A DNA stretch of 64,000 nt from Hydractinia symbiolongicarpus (lineage: Eukaryota > Cnidaria > Hydrozoa > Anthoathecata > Hydractiniidae), in the NCBI RefSeq assembly GCF_029227915.1, contig NC_079877.1, positions 8,186,001 through 8,250,000 of the forward strand, in the 5' to 3' direction. The translations under genes were made by a program, and so were the position numbers. Position 1 is the first letter of the stretch. Every line of letters starts with the position of its first letter. The notes beneath the pieces are model-generated. The model searched no databases. It was not told where the DNA came from and saw only the letters and a list, made by a program, of their open reading frames with translations. This document shows, one piece after another, positions 1 to 12,500 of the stretch.

Positions 1-417
1 ATTATAAATGTGATAAATGAGCCAATTGGTCTTCAAGGAATAACATTCTTCTCAATTTGACATGATTGCTGAAATTCAGCGATTATGTTAGGCTCTGTGG
101 TAGCGCTTTATTTAAAAATTTAGATAAAAATGTCTTTTTTTTACTGTGGGACCAATCCTGGCCGTTATCGCGCGCTGAAGAAATAGAGACAGTTTCAAAA
201 ACTACATTTCAATAAATTTCTAACGGTATCAGTCCGTTTGAGTCACAACGGTTGCGTCACATATTCGTCCCCACATGTATTTAGGAATATTTTTCTGATA
301 TTACTAGGTTGTATTGCTTGTAACAGTAAAACGATTGACTGTGGGACTTAATTGAGCTAACTTTGGACTGTGACCTGATAAATGTGATAAATGGGGCAAT
401 TGGGCCCCAAGAACTAA

Positions 418-2665
418 CATTCTTCTTAATTTTACATGTTTGCTGGAATTCAGCGATAATATTAGGCTCTGTGGTAGCGCTTTATTTGAAAATTTAGATA
501 AAAAAGTATTTTTTTTACTGTGGGACCAATCCGGGCCGTTAGCAGACGCTGAATAAACAAGAACAGTTTCAAAAACTACATTTCAAGGAATTTCTAACGG
601 TGTCAGTCCGATTTAGTCACAACGGTTACGTCACATATTCGTCCCCACATGAATTTAGGGATATTTTTCTGATATTACTAGGTTGTATTGCTTGTAACAG
701 TAAAACGACGATTGACTGTGGGACTTAATTGAACTAACTTTGGACTGTGACCTGATAAATGTAATAAAGGAGGCAATTGGACCCCAAGAAATAACATTCT
801 TCTTAATTTGACGTGATTGATGGAATTCAGCGATAACATTAGGCTCTGTGGTAGCGCTTTATTAAAAAATTTAGATAAAAAAGTCTTTTTTTTTACTGTA
901 GGACCAATCCGGGCCGTTAGCAGACGCTGAATAAACAGGAACAGTTCCAAAAACTACATTTCAAGGAATTTCTAACGGTGTCAGTTCGTTTTAGTCACAA
1001 CAGTTACGTCACATATTCGTCCCCACATGAATTTAGGGATATTTTTCTGATATTACTAGGTTGTATTGCTTGTAACAGTAAAACGATTGACTGTGGGACT
1101 TAATTGAACTAACTTTGGACTGTGACCTGATAAATGTAATAAAGGAGGCAATTGGACCCCAAGAAATAACATTCTTCTTAATTTGACGTGATTGATGGAA
1201 CTCAGCAACTGCATTGGAGCTGTGGTAGCGCTTTATTTAAAAATTTAGATAAATAAGTCATTCTTTATTCTGGGACGAATCCTGTCCGTTATCGCGCGCT
1301 GAAGAAATAGACACAGTTTCAAAAACTACATTTCAATGAATTTCTAACGCTATCAGTCGTTTTGAGTTACAACGGTTGCGTCACATATTCGTCCCCACAT
1401 GTATTTAGGGATATTTATCTGATATCACTAGGTTGTATCGCTTTTAACAGTGAAACGATTGACTGTGGGACTTAATTGAACTAACTTTGGACTGTGACCT
1501 GATAAATGTAATAAATGAGGCAATTGGACCCCAAGAAATAACATCCTTCTTAATTTTACATGTTTGCTGGAATTCAGCGATAATATTAGGCTCTGTGGTA
1601 GCGCTTTATTTGAAAATTTAGATAAAAAAGTATTTTTTTTACTGTGGGACCAATCCGGGCCGTTAGCAGACGCTGAATAAACAGGAACAGTTTCAAAAAC
1701 TACATTTCAAGGAATTTCTAACGGTGTCAGTCCGATTTAGTCACAACGGTTACGTCACATATTCGTCCCCACATGAATTTAGGGATATTTTTCTGATATT
1801 ACTAGGTTGTATTGCTTGTAACAGTAAAACGACGATTGACTGTGGGACTTAATTGAACTAACTTTGGACTGTGACCTGATAAATGTAATAAAGGAGGCAA
1901 TTGGACCCCAAGAAATAACATTCTTCTTAATTTGACGTGATTGATGGAATTCAGCGATAACATTAGGCTCTGTGGTAGCGCTTTATTAAAAAATTTAGAT
2001 AAAAAAGTCTTTTTTTTTACTGTAGGACCAATCCGGGCCGTTAGCAGACGCTGAATAAACAGGAACAGTTCCAAAAACTACATTTCAAGGAATTTCTAAC
2101 GGTGTCAGTTCGTTTTAGTCACAACAGTTACGTCACATATTCGTCCCCACATGAATTTAGGGATATTTTTCTGATATTACTAGGTTGTATTGCTTGTAAC
2201 AGTAAAACGATTGACTGTGGGACTTAATTGAACTAACTTTGGACTGTGACCTGATAAATGTAATAAAGGAGGCAATTGGACCCCAAGAAATAACATTCTT
2301 CTTAATTTGACGTGATTGATGGAACTCAGCGACTGCATTGGAGCTGTGGTAGCGCTTTATTTAAAAATTTAGATAAATAAGTCATTCTTTATTCTGGGAC
2401 GAATCCTGTCCGTTATCGCGCGCTGAAGAAATAGACACAGTTTCAAAAACTACATTTCAATGAATTTCTAACGCTATCAGTCGTTTTGAGTTACAACGGT
2501 TGCGTCACATATTCGTCCCCACATGTATTTAGGGATATTTATCTGATATCACTAGGTTGTATCGCTTTTAACAGTGAAACGATTGACTGTGGGACTTAAT
2601 TGAACTAACTTTGGACTGTGACCTGATAAATGTAATAAATGAGGCAATTGGACCCCAAGAAATAA
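418..2665 (+). repeat. Trimer higher-order repeat, 1,124 bp x 2
   Basis: Two successive copies of a three-monomer block lie about 1,124 bp apart: the segment around 678-950 recurs at 1802-2074 essentially unchanged. Within a copy the three monomers differ clearly. One carries ATTTTACATGTTTGCTGG, one has TTAGGCTCTG with a long T-run, and one has GATGGAACTCAGC followed by GGAGCTGTGG. The copies are therefore much closer to each other than neighbouring monomers are, which is the mark of recent duplication of a multi-monomer unit. Confidence 0.88.
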
Positions 2666-3868
2666 CATCCTTCTTAATTTGACGTGATTGCCGGAACTCA
2701 GCGATTGCATTGGCGCTGTGGTAGCGCTTCATTTAAAAATTTAGATAAATAAGTCATTCTTTATTCTGGGACGAATCCTAGCCGTTATCGCACGCTGAAG
2801 AAATAGCGACAGTTTCAAAAACTACAATTCATTGACTTTCTAGCGGTATCAGTCCGTTTGAGTTACAACGGTTGCGTCACATATTCGTTCCCACATGAAT
2901 TTAAGGATATTTTTCTGATATTACTAAGTTGTATTGCTGGTAACAGTGAAACGATTGACTGTGGGACTTAATTGAACTTCTTTTGAACTGTGACCTTATA
3001 AATGTGATAAATGAGCCAATTGGTCTAATAGGAATAACATTCTTCTTAATTTTACATGATTTCTCTAATTCAGCGATAAAATTAGGCTCTGTGGTAGCGC
3101 TTCATTAAAAAATTTAGATAAATAAGTCATATTTACTGTGGGACCAATCCTGGCCGTTAGCACGCCCTGAATAAACAGGAACAGTTTCAAAAACTACACT
3201 TCAATGAATTTCTAGCGGTATCAGTCCGTTTGAGTCACAACGGTTGCGTCACATATTCGTCCCCACATGAATTTAGGGATATTTTTCTGATATTACTTGG
3301 TTGTGTAGCTTTCAACAGTGAAACGATTGGCTGTGGGACTTAAATGAACTGATTGTGGGCTGTGACCTGATAAATGTAATAAATGAGGCAATTGGACCCC
3401 TAGAAATAACATTATTCTTAATTTAACATGAATGCCGGAACTCGGTGATTACACTGGGTGCTGTGGTAGCGCTTCATTTAAAAATTTAGATAAAAAAGTC
3501 ATTCTTTACTCTCGGACGAATCCTAGCCGTTATCGCCCGCTGAAGAAATAGAGACAGTTTCAAGAACTACATTTCAATGAATTTCTAACGGTATCAGTCC
3601 GTTTGAGTCACAACGGTTGCGTCACATATTCGTCCCCAAATGTATTTAAGGATGTTTTCTGATATCACTAGGTTGTATCGCTTTTAACAGTGAAACGATT
3701 GGCTGTGGGACTTAATTGAACTAACTTTGGACTGTGACCTGATAAATGTATTAAATGAGGCAATTGGACCCCAAGAAATAACATCCTTCTTAATTTGACG
3801 TGATTGCCGGAACTCAGCGATTGCATTGGCGCTGTGGTAGCGCTTCATTTAAAAATTTAGATAAATAA
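1950..3868 (+). repeat. Segmental duplication, copy 1 (offset 4,796 bp)
   Basis: This ~1.9-kb stretch of about five monomers recurs nearly unchanged at 6746-8664. Two independent anchors give the same offset: GAGGCAATTGGACCCC at 2641 and 7437, and the rare TATTACTTGG variant at 3291 and 8087. The shared rare variants (TTCTCTAATTCAGC, ACTTGGTTGTGTAGC, ACTCGGTGATTACACTGGG) exclude simple monomer similarity. Its left part overlaps the second 1,124-bp trimer copy. Confidence 0.85.
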
Positions 3869-6745
3869 GTCATTCTTTATTCTAGGACAAATCCTAGCCG
3901 TTATCGCACACTGAAGAAATAGAGACAGTTTCAAAAACTACATTTCAATGAATTTCTAACGCTATCAGTCGTTTTGAGTTACAACGGTTGCGTCACATAT
4001 TCGTCCCCACATGTATTTAGGGATATTTATCTGATATCACTAGGTTGTATCGCTTTTAACAGTGAAACGATTGATTGTGGGACTTAATTTAACTAACTTT
4101 GGACTGTGACCTGATAAATGTAATAAATGAGGCAATTGGACCCCAAGAAATAACATCCTTCTTAATTTGACGTGATTGCCGGAACTCAGCGATTGCATTG
4201 GCGCTGTGGTAGCGCTTCATTTAAAAATTTAGATAAATAAGTCATTCTTTATTCTGGGACGAATCCTAGCCGTTATCGCACGCTGAAGAAATAGCGACAG
4301 TTTCAAAAACTACAATTCATTGACTTTCTAGCGGTATCAGTCCGTTTGAGTTACAACGGTTGCGTCACATATTCGTTCCCACATGAATTTAAGGATATTT
4401 TTCTGATATTACTAAGTTGTATTGCTGGTAACAGTGAAACGATTGACTGTGGGACTTAATTGAACTTCTTTTGAACTGTGACCTTATAAATGTGATAAAT
4501 GAGCCAATTGGTCTAATAGGAATAACATTCTTCTTAATTTTACATGATTGCTGTAATTCAGCGATAAAATTAGGCTCTGTGGTAGCGCTTCATTAAAAAA
4601 TTTAGATAAATAAGTCATATTTACTGTGGGACCAATCCTGGCCGTTAACACGCGCTGAATAAGTAGGAACAGTTTCAAAAACTACATTTCATTGACTTTC
4701 TAGCGGTATCAATGCGTTTGAGTTACGACGGTTGCGTTACATATTCGTACCAACATGTATTTAGCGATATTTTATCGCTATTACTAGGTTGCATCGCTTT
4801 TAACAGTGAAACGATTGACTGTGGGACTTAATTGAACTAATTTTAGACTGTGACCTTATAAATGTTATAAATGAGCGAATTGGTCTTCAAAGAATAACAT
4901 TCTTCTCAATTTGACATGATTGCTGGAATTCAGCAATTATGTTAGGTTCTGTGGTAGCACTTTATTTAAAAATTTAGATAAAAAAGTCTTCTTTTTACTG
5001 TGGGACCAATCCTGGACGTTATCGCGCGCTGAATAAGTAGGAACAGTTTCAAAAACTACATTTCATTGACTTTCTAGCGGTATCAATCCGTTTGAGTTAC
5101 AACGGTTACTAGGTTGTATTGCTTGTAACAGTAAAACGATTGACTGTGGGAATTAATTGAACTAACTTTGGACTGTGACCTGATAAATGTAATAAATGAG
5201 GCAATTGGGCCCCAAGAAATAACATTCTTCTTAATTTGACGTGATTGCTGGAGTTCTGCGATACCATTAGGCTCTGTGGAAGCGCTTCATTTAAAAATTT
5301 AGATAAATAAGTCATTCTTCACTCTCGGACGAATCCTAGCCGTTATCGCCCGCTGAAGAAATGGCGACAGTTTCGAAAACTACAATTCATTGACTTTCTA
5401 ACGGTATCAGTCCGTTTGAGTTACAACGGTTGCGTCACATATTTGTCCCCAAATGTATTTAGGGATGTTTTTCTGATATCACTAGGTTGTATCGCTTTTA
5501 ACAGTAAAACGATTGACTCTGGCACTTAAATGAACTGATTTTGGACTGTGACCTTATAAATGTGATAAATGAGCCAATTGGACTCCCACAAATAACATTC
5601 CTCTTAATTTGACACGATTGCTGGAATTCAACGATTACAATGGGCGCTGTGGTTGCGCTTCATTAAAAAATTTAGATAAATAAGTCATAATTACTGTGGG
5701 ACCAATCCTGGCCGTTAACACGCGCTGAATAAGTAGGAACAGTTTCAAAAACTACATTTCATTGACTTTCTAGCTGTATCAATCCGTTTGAGTTACGACG
5801 TTTGCGTTACATATTCGTACCAACATGTATTTAGCGATATTTTATCGCTATTACTAGGTTGCATCGCTTTTAACAGTAAAACGATTGACTGTGGGACTTA
5901 ATTGAACTAATTTTAGACTGTGACGTTATAAATGTGATAAATGAGCGATTTGGTCTTCAAGGAATAACATTCTTCTCAATTTGACATGATTGCTGGAATT
6001 CAGCAATTATGTTAGGCTCTGTGGTAGCGCTTTATTTAAAAATTTAGATAAATAAGTCATTCTTTATTCTGGGACGAATCCTAGCCGTTATCGCCCGCTG
6101 AAGAAATAGCGACAGTTTCAAAAACTACAATTCATGGACTTTCTAACGGTATCAGACCGTTTGAGTTACAACGGTTGCGTGACATATTTATCCCCACATG
6201 AATTTAGGGATATTTTTCTGATATTACTAGGTTGTTTTGCTTGTAACAGTGAAACGATTGCCTGTGGGACTTAATTGAACTGATTTTGGACTGTGACCTT
6301 ATAAATGTGATAAATGAGCCAATTGGTCTCCAAGGAATAACATTCTTCTTAATTTTACATGATTGCTGAAATTCAGCGACAACATTAGGCTCTGTGGTAG
6401 CGCTTTATTTAAAAATTTAGATAAAAAAGTCTTCTTTTTACTGTGGGACCAATCCTGGCCGTTATCGCGCGCTGAAGAAATAGAGACAGTTTCAAAAACT
6501 ACATTTCAATAAATTTCTAACGGTATTAGTCCGTTTGAGTCACAACGGTTGCTTCACATATTCGTCCCCACATGTTTTTAGGGATATTTTTCCGATATTA
6601 CTAGGTTGTATTGCTTGTAACAGTGAAACGATTGACTGTGGGAATTAATTGAACCAACTTTGGACTGTGACCAGATAAATGTGATAAATGAGGCAATTGG
6701 TCTCCAAGGAAAAACATTCTTCTTAATTTGACATGATTGCTGGAA
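3869..6745 (+). repeat. Irregular satellite monomers
   Basis: Ordinary head-to-tail monomers without a clean local higher-order period. One monomer carries a ~49-bp deletion (ACAACGGTT joined to ACTAGGTT near 5107). The same deletion allele is found nine times in this window and defines the 1,070-bp repeat further right, so this is an outlying member of that lineage. Nothing gene-like is visible. Confidence 0.85.
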
Positions 6746-8664
6746 TTCAGCGATAACATTAGGCTCTGTGGTAGCGCTTTATTAAAAAATTTAGATAAAA
6801 AAGTCTTTTTTTTTACTGTAGGACCAATCCGGGCCGTTAGCAGACGCTGAATAAACAGGAACAGTTCCAAAAACTACATTTCAAGGAATTTCTAACGGTG
6901 TCAGTCTGTTTTAGTCACAACAGTTACGTCACATATTCGTCCCCACATGAATTTAGGGATATTTTTCTGATATTACTAGGTTGTATTGCTTGTAACAGTA
7001 AAACGATTGACTGTGGGACTTAATTGAACTAACTTTGGACTGTGACCTGATAAATGTAATAAAGGAGGCAATTGGACCCCAAGAAATAACATTCTTCTTA
7101 ATTTGACGTGATTGATGGAACTCAGCGACTGCATTGGAGCTGTGGTAGCGCTTTATTTAAAAATTTAGATAAATAAGTCATTCTTTATTCTGGGACGAAT
7201 CCTGTCCGTTATCGCGCGCTGAAGAAATAGACACAGTTTCAAAAACTACATTTCAATGAATTTCTAACGCTATCAGTCGTTTTGAGTTACAACGGTTGCG
7301 TCACATATTCGTCCCCACATGTATTTAGGGATATTTATCTGATATCACTAGGTTGTATCGCTTTTAACAGTGAAACGATTGACTGTGGGACTTAATTGAA
7401 CTAACTTTGGACTGTGACCTGATAAATGTAATAAATGAGGCAATTGGACCCCAAGAAATAACATCCTTCTTAATTTGACGTGATTGCCGGAACTCAGCGA
7501 TTGCATTGGCGCTGTGGTAGCGCTTCATGTAAAAATTTAGATAAATAAGTCATTCTTTATTCTGGGACGAATCCTAGCCGTTATCGCACGCTGAAGAAAT
7601 AGCGACAGTTTCAAAAACTACAATTCATTGACTTTCTAGCGGTATCAGTCCGTTTGAGTTACAACGGTTGCGTCACATATTCGTTCCCACATGAATTTAA
7701 GGATATTTTTCTGATATTACTAAGTTGTATTGCTGGTAACAGTGAAACGATTGACTGTGGGACTTAATTGAACTTCTTTTGAACTGTGACCTTATAAATG
7801 TGATAAATGAGCCAATTGGTCTAATAGGAATAACATTCTTCTTAATTTTACATGATTTCTCTAATTCAGCGATAAAATTAGGCTCTGTGGTAGCGCTTCA
7901 TTAAAAAATTTAGATAAATAAGTCATATTTACTGTGGGACCAATCCTGGCCGTTAGCACGCCCTGAATAAACAGGAACAGTTTCAAAAACTACACTTCAA
8001 TGAATTTCTAGCGGTATCAGTCCGTTTGAGTCACAACGGTTGCGTCACATATTCGTCCCCACATGAATTTAGGGATATTTTTCTGATATTACTTGGTTGT
8101 GTAGCTTTCAACAGTGAAACGATTGGCTGTGGGACTTAAATGAACTGATTGTGGGCTGTGACCTGATAAATGTAATAAATGAGGCAATTGGACCCCTAGA
8201 AATAACATTATTCTTAATTTAACATGAATGCCGGAACTCGGTGATTACACTGGGTGCTATGGTAGCGCTTCATTTAAAAATTTAGATAAAAAAGTCATTC
8301 TTTACTCTCGGACGAATCCTAGCCGTTATCGCCCGCTGAAGAAATAGAGACAGTTTCAAGAACTACATTTCAATGAATTTCTAACGGTATCAGTCCGTTT
8401 GAGTCACAACGGTTGCGTCACATATTCGTCCCCAAATGTATTTAAGGATGTTTTCTGATATCACTAGGTTGTATCGCTTTTAACAGTGAAACGATTGGCT
8501 TGGGACTTAATTGAACTAACTTTGGACTGTGACCTGATAAATGTATTAAATGAGGCAATTGGACACCAAGAAATAACATCCTTCTTAATTTGACGTGATT
8601 GCCGGAACTCAGCGATTGCATTGGCGCTGTGGTAGCGCTTCATTTAAAAATTTAGATAAAAAAG
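6746..8664 (+). repeat. Segmental duplication, copy 2
   Basis: Near-identical copy of 1950-3868 in the same orientation. Single differences occur, for example GGGTGCTATGG near 8255 where copy 1 has GGGTGCTGTGG, and a one-base loss in GGCTTGGGAC near 8498. Beyond about 8664 the match stops, because the monomer continues with TTTACTCTCGGACG instead of TTTATTCTAGGAC. Confidence 0.85.
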
Positions 8665-9531
8665 TCATTCTTTACTCTCGGACGAATCCTAGCCGTTATC
8701 GCCCGCTGAAGAAATAGAGACAGTTTCAAGAACTACATTTCAATGAATTTCTAGCGGTATCAGTCCGTTTGAGTTACAACGGTTGCGTCACATATTCGTC
8801 CCCACATGAATTTAAGGATATTTTTCTGATATTACTAGGTTGTATTGCTTGTAACAGTGAAACGATTGACTGTGGGACTTAATTGAACTTATTTTGAACT
8901 GTGACCTTATAAATGTGATAAATGAGCCAATTGGTCTAATAGGAATAACATTCTTCTTAATTTTACATGATTTCTCTAATTCAGCGATAAAATTAGGCTC
9001 TGTGGTAGCGCTTCATTAAAAAATTTAGATAAATAAGTCATATTTACTGTGGGACCAATCCTGGCCGTTAACACGCACTGAATAAGTAGGAACAGTTTCA
9101 AAAACTACATTTCATTGACTTTCTAGCTGTATCAATCCGTTTGAGTTACGACGTTTGCGTTACATATTCGTACCAACATGTATTTAGCGATATTTTATCG
9201 CAATTACTAGGTTGCATCGCTTTTAACAGTGAAACGATTGACTGTGGGACTTAATTGAACTAATTTTAGACTGTGACCTTATAAATGTGATAAATGAGCG
9301 ATTTGGTCTTCAAGGAATAACATTCTTCTCAATTTGACATGATTGCTGGAATTCAGCAATTATGTTAGGCTCTGTGGTAGCGCTTTATTTAAAAATTTAG
9401 ATAAAAAAGTCTTCTTTTTACTGTGGGACCAATCCTGGCCGTTATCGCGCGCTGAATAAGTAGCAACAGTTTCAAAAACTACATTTCATTGACTTTCTAG
9501 CGGTATCAATCCGTTTGAGTTACAACGGTTA
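8665..9531 (+). repeat. Satellite monomers leading into 1,070-bp repeat
   Basis: Monomers of the same families that make up the 1,070-bp higher-order repeat to the right, ending in a 49-bp-deleted monomer at 9530. They link the copied segment on the left to the regular block on the right. No other feature is visible. Confidence 0.8.
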
Positions 9532-12500
9532 CTAGGTTGTATTGCTTGTAACAGTAAAACGATTGACTGTGGGACTTAATTGAACTAACTTTGGACTGTG
9601 ACCTGATAAATGTAATAAATGAGGCAATTGGACCCCAAGAAATAACATTCTTCTTAATTTGACGTGATTGCTGGAATTCAGCGATACCATTAGGCTCTGT
9701 GGTAGCGCTTCATTTAAAAATTTAGATAAATAAGTCATTCTTCACTCTCGGACGAATCCTAGCCGTTATCGCCCGCTGAAGAAATAGCGACAGTTTCGAA
9801 AACTACAATTCATTGACTTTCTAACGGTATCAGTCCGTTTGAGTTACAACGGTTGCGTCACATATTCGTCCCCAAATGTATTTAGGGATGTTTTTCTGAT
9901 ATCACTAGGTTGTATCGCTTTTACCAGTAAAACGATTGACTGTGGCACTTAAATGAACTGATTTTGGACTGTGACCTTATAAATGTGATAAATGAGCCAA
10001 TTGGACTCCCACAAATAACATTCTTCTTAATTTGACACGATTGCTTGGATTCAACGATTACAATGGGCGCTGTGGTAGCGCTTCATTAAAAAATTTAGAT
10101 AAATAAGTCATATTTACTGTGGGACCAATCCTGGCCGTTAACACGCGCTGAATAAGTAGGAACAGTTTCAAAAACTACATTTCATTGACTTTCTAGCGGT
10201 ATCAATCCGTTTGAGTTACGACGGTTGCGTTACATATTCGTACCAACATGTATTTAGCGATATTTTATCGCTATTACTAGGTTGCATCGCTTTTAACAGT
10301 GAAACGATTGACTGTGGGACTTAATTGAACTAATTTTAGACTGTGACCTGATAAATGTAATAAATGAGGCAATTGGACCCCCAGAAATAACATTCTTCTT
10401 AATTTGACGTGATTGCTGGAATTCAGCGATACCATTAGGCTCTGTGGAAGCGCTTCATTTAAAAATTTAGATAAATAAGTCATTCTTCACTCTCGGACGA
10501 ATCCTAGCCGTTATCGCCCGCTGAAGAAATAGCGACAGTTTCGAAAACTACAATTCATTGACTTTCCAACGGTATCAGTCCGTTTGAGTTACAACGGTTG
10601 CGTCACATATTCGTCCCCAAATGTATTTAGGGATGTTTTTCTGATATCACTAGGTTGTATCGCTTTTAACAGTAAAACGATTGACTCTGGCACTTAAATG
10701 AACTGATTTTGCACTGTGACCTTATAAATGTGATAAATGAGCCAATTGGACTCCCACAAATAACATTCCTCTTAATTTGACACGATTGCTGGAATTCAAC
10801 GATTACAATGGGCGCTGTGGTTGCCTTTCATTAAAAAATTTAGATAAATAAGTCATATTTACTGTGGGACCAATCCTGGCCGTTAACACGCGCTGAATAA
10901 GTAGGAACAGTTTCAAAAACTACATTTCATTGACTTTCTAGCTGTATCAATCCGTTTGAGTTACGACGTTTGCGTTACATATTCGTACCAACATGTATTT
11001 AGCGATATTTTATCGCTATTACTAGGTTGCATCGCTTTTAACAGTGAAACGATTGACTGTGGGACTTAATTGAACTAATTTCAGACTGTGACCTTATAAA
11101 TGTGATAAATGAGCGATTTGGTCTTCAAGGAATAACATTCTTCTCAATTTGAAATGATTTCTGGAATTCAGCAATTATGTTAGGCTCTGTGGTAGCGCTT
11201 TATTTAAAAATTTAGATAAAAAAGTCTTCTTTTTACTGTGGGACCAATCCTGGCCGTTATCGCGCGCTGAATAAGTAGCAACAGTTTCAAAAACTACATT
11301 TCATTGACTTTCTAGCGGTATCAATCCGTTTGAGTTACAACGGTTACTAGGTTGTATTGCTTGTAACAGTAAAACGATTGACTGTGGGACTTAATTGAAC
11401 TAACTTTGGACTGTGACCTGATAAATGTAATAAATGAGGCAATTGGACCCCAAGAAATAACATTCTTCTTAATTTGACTTGATTGCTGGAATTCAGCGAT
11501 ACCATTAGGCTCTGTGGTAGCGCTTCATTTAAAAATTTAGATAAATAAGTCATTCGTCACTCTCGGACGAATCCTAGCCGTTATCGCCCGCTGAAGAAAT
11601 AGCGACAGTTTCGAAAACTACAATTCATTGACTTTCTAACGGTATCAGTCCGTTTGAGTTACAACGGTTGCGTCACATATTCGTCCCCAAATGTATTTAG
11701 GGATGTTTTTCTGATATCACTAGGTTGTATCGCTTTTACCAGTAAAACGATTGACTGTGGCACTTAAATGAACTGATTTTGGACTGTGACCTTATAAATG
11801 TGATAAATGAGCCAATTGGACTCCCACAAATAACATTCCTCTTAATTTGACACGATTGCTTGGATTCAACGATTACAATGGGCGCTGTGGTAGCGCTTTA
11901 TTAAAAAATTTACATAAATAAGTCATATTTACTGTGGGACCAATCCTGGCCGTTAACACGCGCTGAATAAGTAGGAATAGTTTCAAAAACTACATTTCAT
12001 TGACTTTCTAGCGGTATCAATCCGTTTGAGTTACGACGGTTGCGTTACATATTCGTACCAACATGTATTTAGCGATATTTTATCGCTATTACTAGGTTGC
12101 ATCGCTTTTAACAGTGAAACGATTGACTGTGGGACTTAATTGAACTAATTTTAGACTGTGACCTTATAAATGTGATAAATGAGCGAATTGGTCTTCAAGG
12201 AATAACATTCTTCTCATTTTGACATGATTGGTGGAATTCAGCAATTATGTTAGGCTATGTGTAAGCGCTTTATTTAAAAATTTAGATAAAAAAGTCTTCT
12301 TTTTACTGTGGGACCAATCCTGGCCGTTATGGCGCGCTGAATAAGTAGGAACAGTTTCAAAAACTACATTTCATTGAATTTCTAGCGGTATCAATCCGTT
12401 TGAGTTACAACGGTTACTAGGTTGCATCGCTTTTAACAGTGAAACGATTGACTGTGGGACTTAATTGAACTAACTTTGGACTGTGACCTGATAAATGTAA

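Noticed and set aside
9532-9738. Recurring ~68-codon minus-strand open frame (MTYLSKFLNEALPQ...) found in many monomers
   Set aside because: It recurs at the satellite period, changes length whenever monomers have small indels, spans the monomer junction, and has no recognisable domain, start context or bias. It is an open frame by repetition.
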